DNA of 64,000 nucleotides, taken from contig JADJGQ010000001.1 of assembly GCA_016708025.1 (NCBI GenBank), positions 62,001 to 126,000 of the forward strand, given 5' to 3'. The notes under the pieces were generated by a model. That model searched no databases and had not been told where the DNA came from. It saw only the letters and a program-made list of their open reading frames with translations. The stretch is from a bacterium (lineage in GTDB: Bacteria > Zixibacteria > MSB-5A5 > GN15 > FEB-12). The position numbers were made by a program, and so were the translations under genes. Shown here piece after piece: positions 17,505 to 25,218 of the stretch. Position 1 is the first letter of the stretch; each line of letters starts with the position of its first letter.

Positions 17505-17572
17505 TCTAAGATGGATCCTAGCCTTCGCTGGATGAGGTGGCAGGATCGAACGCGGGTACGGTTGAGGATGCA
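17505..17572. repeat. Dispersed intergenic repeat, copy 3 (partial)
   Basis: ATGGATCCTAGCCTTCGCTG, GATGAGGTGG and CGAACGCGGGTACGGTTGAG match the core of copy 1 (about 7791-7846), and the last block also matches copy 2 in part. The TACTAGAG head and the GGAAGCGCGG tail of the longer copies are missing. Confidence 0.6.
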
Positions 17573-17623
17573 TTGGCGCGGTTGTATGTTCGGGGGGACG
17601 GGGAAGGCTGCTGAGCAGTTGAT

Positions 17624-17648
17624 GGCGGGTTCGAAGACGGACCCGCCC
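17624..17648. repeat. GGCGGGTT/GACCCGCC palindrome
   Basis: The arms GGCGGGTT and GACCCGCC pair with one G-T wobble around a short loop. It is related to the palindromes at 8490 and 9277. The rest of the gap up to 17755 shows nothing clear. Confidence 0.45.
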
Positions 17649-17755
17649 TACAATTATGGTGAACCTATTCTGGGATGCATCGCGGGCAAAAGGCTGGACG
17701 GGGGAGATTGAAATTGCTTACTTGGGTCGTCACATAACCAGCTAATGGAGTAGCC

Positions 17756-19654
17756 ATGCGGACTTTCATCTGTCTCTCAATTGCCATTCTAACACTAAGC
17801 ATATCAGCCAGTTCACAGGATCTGCCGCTGGTCGACAGCGCGCTGTCGCAAGTCGGCATGACCAGCGAGGATCTCTGTTTCGATCAGGATGAAATGGCCG
17901 GATGGGGAGGAGATAGATGGCGGTTGAGCTACTTCACGGTCCTCCATAAGAATCCGTTCAAGATTCCCAAGTACGGTGAGATCGCGGCGACATCCTGCTC
18001 AACCAATGTCACCAATTTGACCGCGCTCGTTGGCGACGCCGGGCGACGGATCGATTGCCCCGTGCGACGCGGTTTGATCGGCGATCAATTGGAGCAGTAT
18101 CTTCCGCACAAAGATTCACTGCCGAAAACCGCTCTCGCCACCAACAAAGGGATCCTCCTGGGCGACCGGAATAAAAAACTCCGGCAGGGGGTTGATATCC
18201 TTTCGGTGATGGCCAACGATGACAACTTCTATCTCAAGCGTGCCCTGAACGGATTTGCCAAAGAGAAAAATCGCAAAGCCGTGTTTGATTATCTCCTGAC
18301 GGAAAATGATGAACAGGCAGAGCTGATCGAAGAGATGGCCGAGAAGATAGATTTCAATCTGCTGGTGGCGGCGATGGAAGATCTGGCCGAGCTGACGAAA
18401 CGGATGGCTGACTCGGTTGAATTCGCGGAGTTTCCCAAAGCTCGCCTTGAGATCCCGACTCGGAAGGGGATGGTTGTGATCGGTACATCGCAAGACGACC
18501 TCTATGAATATCCGGTTCCTCCGCTTTTGATCGTTGATGGCGGCGGGAATGACACCTATCGCTTCAGTGGGTTCGCTGAAGATTTTCCGGTGAGCATCAT
18601 TATCGATCCTTCAGGCGATGACCAGTACCTTTCAATCGATACCACGACTGCCGGGATCGGCGGCGCGATTCTTGGTGTCTCGATTCTGATCGACAAGGCG
18701 GGGAATGATCGCTATCTCGCGAAGCATCTTGCGCAGGGTTGCGGTGTATTTGGCGGCGGATTACTGCTCGATTATTCCGGCAACGATATCTACTCCGGCA
18801 AAAATTACCTTCAAGGGAGTGGCGTGTTTGGCATTGGCATATTGTCCGACAGCGCCGGGATTGACTCGTTTTACTGCGTTGGCAATGCGCAGGGGTATGG
18901 CTACTCCAAAGGGTGTGGCGTGCTGATCAATTTCTCCGGCGATGATCGGTATGTCGCCGAGGATAGCATTATTACCAGCCCATCGCCGCAGACCAAAGAG
19001 CATAATGCGTCGCTGGCGCAGGGAGTGGCGTTTGGACGGCGCGCGGATTATGTCGATGGTCACTCCTGGGCGGGAGGAGTCGGTATCCTGTGCGATCTGG
19101 CTGGAAACGACAGCTACTCCGCCGGGCTTTTTGCGCAGGGATGTGCCTATTGGTTTTCGGTCGGGATGCTCCTTGACCATAGCGGCGATGATATCTATAA
19201 CGGCGTCTGGTATGTGCAGGGGTCCGGTGCGCACTTTGCCGTTGGGCTGCTCGATGATGCCAATGGCAATGACAGCTATATTGCTACCATGAATATGGCG
19301 GTCGGGGCCGGGCATGATTTTACGATCGGATATTTCAACGAACGGGCCGGCAATGATACCTATGTTGTTCCAAATCTCTCTCTGGGTGGAGGAAATGCCA
19401 ACGGTATCGGGATATTCCACGACTGGGCCGGCGATGATTCCTACACGACTAAAGCGGGCACCACTCTTGGGCGGGCAAACGGCGAGAAGTTGGGCTATCG
19501 GAAATCTCTCAATTGTTTCGGGCTGTTTCTTGATGGCGGAGGAAGTGATACCTATGACCAGCCATATGCCGGAAATGGGAAGCGATGGATTGGTCCGGCC
19601 TCGGATACATCGTGGGTGAATCCGCATGAGATTGGAGTGGGGGTAGACCGGTAG
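17756..19654 (+). CDS. Secreted GxDxY-repeat protein
   Basis: The protein has 632 residues. GGAG six bases before the ATG supports the start, and the first 20 residues are a signal peptide (MRTFICLSIAILTLSISASS). Residues 21-255 form a mainly helical domain. From about residue 262 to 610 there are roughly a dozen units of about 28-30 residues, each with a core of small hydrophobics, a turn, and G-N/D-D-x-Y: GGGNDTY, SGDDQY, AGNDRY, SGNDIY, SGDDRY, AGNDSY, SGDDIY, NGNDSY, AGNDTY, AGDDSY, GGSDTY. Between them lie glycine-rich strands such as GVFGGGLLLDYS. Such regular units suggest an elongated beta-helix with stacked Asp/Asn and Tyr ladders, possibly binding calcium as RTX-like repeats do. Function is unknown; it is probably extracellular or periplasmic. 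Confidence 0.75.
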   Translation: MRTFICLSIAILTLSISASSQDLPLVDSALSQVGMTSEDLCFDQDEMAGWGGDRWRLSYFTVLHKNPFKIPKYGEIAATSCSTNVTNLTALVGDAGRRIDCPVRRGLIGDQLEQYLPHKDSLPKTALATNKGILLGDRNKKLRQGVDILSVMANDDNFYLKRALNGFAKEKNRKAVFDYLLTENDEQAELIEEMAEKIDFNLLVAAMEDLAELTKRMADSVEFAEFPKARLEIPTRKGMVVIGTSQDDLYEYPVPPLLIVDGGGNDTYRFSGFAEDFPVSIIIDPSGDDQYLSIDTTTAGIGGAILGVSILIDKAGNDRYLAKHLAQGCGVFGGGLLLDYSGNDIYSGKNYLQGSGVFGIGILSDSAGIDSFYCVGNAQGYGYSKGCGVLINFSGDDRYVAEDSIITSPSPQTKEHNASLAQGVAFGRRADYVDGHSWAGGVGILCDLAGNDSYSAGLFAQGCAYWFSVGMLLDHSGDDIYNGVWYVQGSGAHFAVGLLDDANGNDSYIATMNMAVGAGHDFTIGYFNERAGNDTYVVPNLSLGGGNANGIGIFHDWAGDDSYTTKAGTTLGRANGEKLGYRKSLNCFGLFLDGGGSDTYDQPYAGNGKRWIGPASDTSWVNPHEIGVGVDR

Positions 19655-19670
19655 GGAGTACAACAGGAGT

Positions 19671-20207
19671 TTACTTCAACAAGCTCCGGATGCGAACCCA
19701 TTCCGTCTTACCAGTTTTGATCTTCCAGAACCAGACTCCACTTGTCGCATAGCCGGTTATTGCCTTAGCTGCCTGAGTGAGGGAGATCAGCGTTTTTCCT
19801 TTGAAGCGAACTTTTCCGCTTTTCTGAAGTCGTGCGCGGTACTTCGTACCTTTGTGCTCCGCTCGAATGCTGACAGAATACTTGCTTCCAAGTAGGTCCT
19901 CAAGAGAACGGACCTTCTTAGACGTCACACCACTCTTGACCCGCGATTTGATGCTTTTCACCGAAGTAGCTATACGTGATTTGCCCAAATACTGTCTTCT
20001 CTGGATCTCCTGTTCCATTTTTATACGATTTCCCAGATCAGTACGGAGGTCTTCAGCCTGTGAGAGCCTACCTTTTGCTGAATTTCCCTGAGGGTGAGCT
20101 GTTCTCAGTATCAGCGTCTCAAGTTCCTTTATGTGGTCAACCTTTCGAACAAGGTAAAGACTGAACTTATCCCATTTGCCGGAGTGCTTGTCTTTAAGTG
20201 ACTTGAT
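19671..20207 (-). pseudogene. 5'-truncated protein with C-terminal RAMA domain
   Basis: The first ATG (20018) gives 115 residues whose C-terminal 75 fit the RAMA domain found in restriction- and methylase-associated proteins: DLLGSKYSVSIRAEHKGTKYRARL, GKVRFKGKTLISLTQAA, and the GVWFWKI end. The frame stays open and protein-like for another 63 codons upstream, back to a TAA just before 20207, with SLKDKHSGKWDKFSLYL and KELETLILRTAHPQGN. That part resembles the middle of GIY-YIG-type proteins, but no start codon of the ATG/GTG/TTG kind is present there and the expected N-terminal nuclease part is absent. I read it as a remnant of a longer gene, though a short protein from ATG 20018 could still be made. 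The 20208-20430 gap holds no recognisable remainder. Confidence 0.6.
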
Positions 20208-20430
20208 TTATTCCGGTTAGCCACAGTCAGATGATCTCCCTTGAAGAGCATACACCATGCCTATTTCCCAACCCATTCTATCTTGGGAGCTTGAAATACC
20301 TTGGACTCTCAAGGTAACCTTCCCCTCTCTTTTCTTGGAGTGGATTTCTTCCCCATTGTTCAAATCCCCATGGTAACAGGAGTTTTTGTATGTCAACAAG
20401 TTAAGTGTTTATGGCGAAAAATCAAGCATC

Positions 20431-21288
20431 CTACTTCTTCACGACCAGCGCGATTCCCGAGAGGATAAGCGCGGCACCGACCAAGACGAGCAGTGAAAGC
20501 TGCTCGTCGAACATATACACCCCAATCAGAATCGCCACCAGTGGCGTGACAAATCCGATCAGCGAGACAGTCACGGTTCGCATTTTTGTCAACAACCAGT
20601 AGTAGCCGATAAATGCGACTGCGGTTCCAAATATCGCGAGATAGAGAATCGAGCCGATAGAAGTGGCGGAGATTTTCAGCGCAGTGATATCCTCGAATAT
20701 CAGCGCGCTTACCACCAGCAGAATTCCCCCGAACAACATCTGTACGACTGCCGCAACATAGATATTGGTTTCAGCGCAATGCCGCTTGTGGAACATCAGG
20801 CCGACGGCCGACACAAACGAGCCGAGGAGGGTTAACATCGTCCCCAGGAAGAGGTGCGATGATGTTTGCAGTGAGTCATACGATATCAGCACGACACCAA
20901 TAAATCCGACCAACATTCCGAGCCAGCCGAGCATGGATGTTTTCTTCTCACCGGGGAGTGAGTAGTAAGAGAGCATGGCGACAAAAAACGGAAAAGAGCC
21001 AAACAGCACCGAGGCGAGCGCCGAGTTGATATACAGCTCGCCGAAGTAGATAAGGGCGTAACTGGCTCCGTACATGTAAATCCCCGGGTGTCCCATTCGC
21101 AGATATTCGCGCCAGGATTTGGGGAGCGGGTAGCGCTTCATCAGGACTATAGTCCCGAGGATTAGAACCGCAATTATGAACCGGATCGAGGCCGCCCAGA
21201 GCGGAGGGGCATCGGAAAGGCCCAGCTTGATGGCGATCCAAGTAGAGCCCCAGATAAGGCAGAGTATCAGGTAGACGATCAGGTTCAT
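20431..21288 (-). CDS. EamA/DMT-superfamily transporter
   Basis: This is a 285-residue inner-membrane protein with about ten helices in two EamA repeats. The N-terminus MNLIVYLILCLIWGSTWIAIKLGL is diagnostic for the drug/metabolite exporter family, and the second repeat starts near residue 145 with FLGTMLTLLGSFVSAVGLM. The Glu at TALKIS and the PLVAILIGVYMFDEQL ending are also typical. The substrate cannot be told from sequence; amino acids, metabolites or drugs are exported by relatives. The ATG at 21288 lacks a close ribosome site but no better in-frame start exists. It is divergent from the DUF2087 regulator gene. Confidence 0.87.
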   Translation of the reverse strand: MNLIVYLILCLIWGSTWIAIKLGLSDAPPLWAASIRFIIAVLILGTIVLMKRYPLPKSWREYLRMGHPGIYMYGASYALIYFGELYINSALASVLFGSFPFFVAMLSYYSLPGEKKTSMLGWLGMLVGFIGVVLISYDSLQTSSHLFLGTMLTLLGSFVSAVGLMFHKRHCAETNIYVAAVVQMLFGGILLVVSALIFEDITALKISATSIGSILYLAIFGTAVAFIGYYWLLTKMRTVTVSLIGFVTPLVAILIGVYMFDEQLSLLVLVGAALILSGIALVVKK

Positions 21289-21451
21289 GACCGGCCAATA
21301 ACGGCACGGTTCTCCTTCCTGTCAAATCGTAAGCGCTTACCTGTCAAACGGGTCAGGAAATCATTGCAGGAGAGAGATTTGTTAAAACTATTCGTCAAGG
21401 GCAATCTGTACGCAATAGTTAAAGAAACTACTCAAAACTGCCGAATACTAC

Positions 21452-21479
21452 TTGACGGGTCCGAATCGCGTACTATATT
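21452..21479 (+). promoter_or_regulatory. Sigma-70-like promoter of the HTH-DUF2087 gene
   Basis: A -35 box TTGACG (21452-21457) and a -10 box TATATT (21474-21479) are 16 bases apart. The predicted transcript start near 21487 lies after an in-frame ATG/GTG at 21480, so translation should begin at the ATG at 21507. Confidence 0.75.
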
Positions 21480-21506
21480 GTGCGCAATCGACTAAGGAGC
21501 AACAAC

Positions 21507-21983
21507 ATGTCTGACTTTGTAGACGGCGCCGTTCGCGCCACCGCATTTTTTACTACCGCCGAATTGGCGGAGCGGCTCAAAATGAACGTGCAGGTGATTA
21601 CCCGCAAGGTTCAGGCCGGAGAGATCAAGGCGTACAAGATAGGCAAGGATTGGCGGATCCCCGAAGAGGCGGTCCATGAGTGGCTGGAACGCCACTCCAA
21701 CCAACGTCCGCGTGGCGAGAAGCAGAAGGTGATCGAGAATTTCGTCAAGGACGAGAAGATCGACACATTGCCGGTGAAACATTCCCGCCGCAAATTTCTG
21801 CTGGAGTATATTCTTGCGGCGTTTGAGCCGAACAAGACCTACTCGGAAGAGGAAGTGAATCGCGTGATCAGCCGCTATCACGATGATTATTGCACGGTCC
21901 GCCGGGAGTTCATTATGGAGAAGATGATGGATCGGACCGATGGCAAATACCGTCGTCGGACCGGCTACAAGTTCTCCGATTAG
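21507..21983 (+). CDS. Excisionase-type HTH and DUF2087 domain regulator
   Basis: This protein has 158 residues. AAGGAG about eight bases before ATG 21507 and the promoter position fix the start. Residues about 15-62 form a MerR/excisionase-like helix-turn-helix (TTAELAERLKMNVQVITRKVQAGEIKAYKIGKDWRIPEEAVHEWL). Residues about 88-155 fit DUF2087, with KFLLEYILAAFEPNKTYSEEEVN, the YHDDYCTVRREF stretch and a basic RRRTGYKF end. The protein is probably a small cytosolic DNA-binding regulator. Its target is unknown; the divergent EamA transporter gene is an obvious candidate. It has its own promoter and terminator. Confidence 0.85.
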   Translation: MSDFVDGAVRATAFFTTAELAERLKMNVQVITRKVQAGEIKAYKIGKDWRIPEEAVHEWLERHSNQRPRGEKQKVIENFVKDEKIDTLPVKHSRRKFLLEYILAAFEPNKTYSEEEVNRVISRYHDDYCTVRREFIMEKMMDRTDGKYRRRTGYKFSD

Positions 21984-22006
21984 TTCGAGTGCTAACAGAT
22001 GACATT

Positions 22007-22040
22007 AAAAAAGCCGCTCGGAGTTCCGGGCGGCTTTTTC
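22007..22040. terminator. Bidirectional terminator
   Basis: Arms AAAAAGCCGC and GCGGCTTTTT are perfectly complementary, with A- and T-tracts on both sides. The hairpin sits between the convergent DUF2087 and DUF2723 genes and can serve both strands. Confidence 0.85.
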
Positions 22041-22057
22041 TATCTGTCATCCGATCA

Positions 22058-24820
22058 TCACTGACCTTCGACACCCGGCACTGTCGGCGGCGGGGCCATG
22101 CCGAGGATCTGCTGCACATACGGATCGGACAGGTTGATCTTATATGAGCTAAACTGCTGAGCGGCGGTGGTCATGTCGGTGAATCTCTTCGCCTGGAACA
22201 AGATCGGCACCAGCTTGCGGAAGGCATAGGCATTGTTCATGTTGATCTCGTACCCCTGCTTCATCAGGGCGATACCCTGATCCTGCATAGCCTGGTCATT
22301 CTTGCGTTTTCCAATCTCAAAAGTCACCATGCCGAGATCTTGCAGGTAGACCTGGTTCTCCGGGTTGGAACGACTGAACGAGGTCAGCGTGTCGCGCAAC
22401 TGCTCATACAGAGCGGTAGCTTTGGTGCTGTCACCTTCACGGTCGTATGATTCTGCCAGGACATAGTAGGTCTGGAAATATTCCGGATAGACTTTGATCA
22501 TATGTTCCATGAGCGCAACCGCGCGAGTTCGGTCGCCGCGCCGGCTCAATTCATCATATAGCCTGACCGCGTTCATCCCGATCCCGATAAAGACGCCGGT
22601 GGCGTTTTCATCCCGATAGATCTTGGAATCTTCCAGCCCTTTGAACTTGTAGGTGTTCATGAACAGGTCATAGCTTTTCTCGACGTTGAAACGTCCTTCG
22701 ATCGGCTCTTTTTCCAGCTCATAAACGATACCGGTAGTGGTGGCGTGATCGCGCAATTTGAGCGGAGACTCGGCATACGGCGGCGAACTGAAGAAGATAG
22801 GATCTTTCCAGTTGTTCTCGATGACGATCTCATCAACCATCATATCCTGTACTTTGACCAGACGGCCATCGTACATATTCGGTCCCAACATTGTGAAGCG
22901 GTTACGCGGGCGATCCTTGAACTGCTTGCGCGGCTGGTTGTATTCGATCCCTGGTTGGACCTCTGTCGGGTACCAGAGTATCTGTTCGTCCGTCAGCGAG
23001 ATCGGAATGTCGTACTGGTCCCGCATCTGTTTGACATACCAGTCGGTATTCAACAGTGACAGGTTGACGACCCTGATATCGGTGCGATAGCCGTAGACTT
23101 CCTGAAGGCACCAAACGGGGAAGGTATCATTATCGCCCGAGGTGAATAGGATCGAATTCGGTTTGCAGCTATCGAGCAGATTCGCCGCATACGCATATGG
23201 CAGGAAACTCCCGCTCCGATCGTTCACATGGTAGTTTGAGCCCAGGGCAAAGCCCGGGAGCAGAACCAGGACGGTCGCCGCGTAGGTCGCCATCTTCCCG
23301 GTTTCCAGGCTCTGTTTTTCAAGCTTCTCTCTCAGCCAGACCATCAGTGCGGTGATCCCTATCCCCATCGCGATGCCGAAAAACACGAACATCGGCGTGA
23401 AGAAGTAGTCTCGATTACGCACCTCGAGGTAGGCATCGCCGGTCCGGTAGTCGTACTTGGTCCCATCGGCGAAATTCATGTAGAGGATCAGCCCCACAGA
23501 GCAGACCAGAAGCAAGGTAAGGAAGGGGAGTCCTACCTCTGCTCGACGCTTGATAACGGCGTATGCGCCGAAGAGCCCAAGCAGGAAGAGCGGTATAAAA
23601 TTCCAGCCCGGCTTGCTCCACTGTTCTTCAAAATAGGACCAGAAACCCATATTGGGGTGGCGGCCAAACTGATTCTCCCAGGTCCCGCGGCGCAGGAACA
23701 TCCGCTCAGTCATCGACTCTGAGCCGTACTGTTTGCGATCGAGGAAATTGACAAAGGTGCGGAAATCGCGATCCGGGTTGTTTTCGTCGATACGCGGATT
23801 CTCCGCCGAACGGATGGGGAGATAGAGATGCACGGAAAAGCCGATGATCGCGGCGATGAGGATCGCCATCGCGGTTTTCCACTCCACTCGCCAGCCGGTT
23901 GACTTGGAAAGGACGCCGATACCGAGAATGCAGAGCAGGGCGATCGGCGCGATATAGAGAAATATCCCAAATGCGATCATCACCGAACTGACCGCTCCGA
24001 TCGCAATGGTGACCGTCCAGTTGATCTTTTTGTACAGGAGCGCCAGCAGCATTAGAGCGAGGATACCTGAGATCATCAGGAACATCTTGTAACCGCCGGC
24101 ATCATTTGCCATGATGATGATCATCAGCAGTTCGACAACTATGAAGCTGCAGACTAAGATATAGTCGCGTCGAACGGCCTGATTATTGAGCACAAAGAAG
24201 ACGGCGCAGATCGGGACCACGAGGAAGGTGGTCATGTGGATTCCGACTCCGGCCATAGCGAGAAAGAAGAAGAGCACCTTGAGTCGGTTGGCCTCGGCGG
24301 TCCCTCGAACCTCGTAATATTGCACCGCGAGAAGGACCATCAATACGGACAGTGCCAGCGAGATACCGTACACTTCCGCTTCTACTGAATTGCTCCAATT
24401 GGTCTCGCCAAAAGCGACGAAAAAGCCGGCAGCCATGCTGCCGACATAGGTCGCCCAGCGATTCAGCGGATTGGTCCAGTCAGCGATGAACAATTTGGAG
24501 AGCTTCACCGCCAAAAGATAGCTCAGCATGGCGGTAAAGGCCGAGGAGATAACGGAGATATAGTTGATCCGGTAAGAGATATCCTCCACAAACGGGATCA
24601 TGGAAAAGAGCCGGCCGATCAGGACGAAGAGGGGCGTTCCCGGTGGGTGGGGAATACCCAGTCCATACGAACAGGCAATGAACTCGCCGCAGTCCCAGAA
24701 CGAGAAGGTCCGCTGGACTGTCATGGCGTAGACAATGAAAGAGCCAAAAAAGACCACCAGCGCGAAAATGGCGTTGGTACGGTCGAAATCCTTGTTTTTG
24801 AGATTCAGCAAATCGGCCAA
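22058..24820 (-). CDS. DUF2723 multi-pass membrane protein with C-terminal TPRs
   Basis: The 920-residue protein begins with a short cytosolic stretch, then about twelve membrane helices. The DUF2723 signature is present: FSFWDCGEFIACSYGLGIPHPPGTPLFVL (about 40-68), where D43 and E46 occupy the place of the catalytic acidic pair in GT-C enzymes. A second conserved part, NSVEAEVYG, follows near residue 140. A soluble domain spans about 520-740 (GDNDTFPVWCLQEVYGYR) and TPR units occupy 760-900. The eukaryotic relative TMEM260 is a protein O-mannosyltransferase, so this may glycosylate exported proteins; that is by homology only. It is monocistronic. Confidence 0.85.
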   Translation of the reverse strand: MADLLNLKNKDFDRTNAIFALVVFFGSFIVYAMTVQRTFSFWDCGEFIACSYGLGIPHPPGTPLFVLIGRLFSMIPFVEDISYRINYISVISSAFTAMLSYLLAVKLSKLFIADWTNPLNRWATYVGSMAAGFFVAFGETNWSNSVEAEVYGISLALSVLMVLLAVQYYEVRGTAEANRLKVLFFFLAMAGVGIHMTTFLVVPICAVFFVLNNQAVRRDYILVCSFIVVELLMIIIMANDAGGYKMFLMISGILALMLLALLYKKINWTVTIAIGAVSSVMIAFGIFLYIAPIALLCILGIGVLSKSTGWRVEWKTAMAILIAAIIGFSVHLYLPIRSAENPRIDENNPDRDFRTFVNFLDRKQYGSESMTERMFLRRGTWENQFGRHPNMGFWSYFEEQWSKPGWNFIPLFLLGLFGAYAVIKRRAEVGLPFLTLLLVCSVGLILYMNFADGTKYDYRTGDAYLEVRNRDYFFTPMFVFFGIAMGIGITALMVWLREKLEKQSLETGKMATYAATVLVLLPGFALGSNYHVNDRSGSFLPYAYAANLLDSCKPNSILFTSGDNDTFPVWCLQEVYGYRTDIRVVNLSLLNTDWYVKQMRDQYDIPISLTDEQILWYPTEVQPGIEYNQPRKQFKDRPRNRFTMLGPNMYDGRLVKVQDMMVDEIVIENNWKDPIFFSSPPYAESPLKLRDHATTTGIVYELEKEPIEGRFNVEKSYDLFMNTYKFKGLEDSKIYRDENATGVFIGIGMNAVRLYDELSRRGDRTRAVALMEHMIKVYPEYFQTYYVLAESYDREGDSTKATALYEQLRDTLTSFSRSNPENQVYLQDLGMVTFEIGKRKNDQAMQDQGIALMKQGYEINMNNAYAFRKLVPILFQAKRFTDMTTAAQQFSSYKINLSDPYVQQILGMAPPPTVPGVEGQ

Positions 24821-24966
24821 AATCTCCTCCTAAAGCAGATATCCGTCTAAACCGATAATATACATGGAAATAACTGCGTTACGCAGAAGGCTGAATATAA
24901 CCATACCGGGTAAAAGCACAACGATAATTTTACCCGGAAGACCGGTGTGTGGATGGAGGAATTCTC

Positions 24967-25218
24967 ATGTTTATGTGGGTTGGACTGCTTTTTGCGCTAG
25001 GAATCCTGGCTTTTGTGGATTCCATCATGAATATGGGGGAGATCTTTAGGACAGTAAATTCTGTCCTGTTTATGCTGCTCTCTCTGGGGCTGTTGGTAAG
25101 AACGACTTCCAAGATGAAAGAGAAGCGGATGGAGCACTACGAAAATCGGATATTCAATCTCGAGCAGCAGATCAAGAGGATGGAATCAGAGAATCAGCGG
25201 AGTCGAGCTGACTATTAG
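24967..25218 (+). CDS. Small membrane protein with cytosolic coiled coil
   Basis: GGAGG seven bases before ATG 24967 fixes the start, giving 83 residues. Two hydrophobic helices (about 2-20 and 31-48) are followed by a charged heptad-like helix (KMKEKRMEHYENRIFNLEQQIKRME). The layout resembles short phage-shock or septum-associated membrane proteins, but no family is recognised. Its stop codon overlaps that of the convergent TPR gene by three bases. The gap upstream (24821-24966) contains a 13-bp palindrome, CTGCGTTACGCAG. Confidence 0.6.
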   Translation: MFMWVGLLFALGILAFVDSIMNMGEIFRTVNSVLFMLLSLGLLVRTTSKMKEKRMEHYENRIFNLEQQIKRMESENQRSRADY

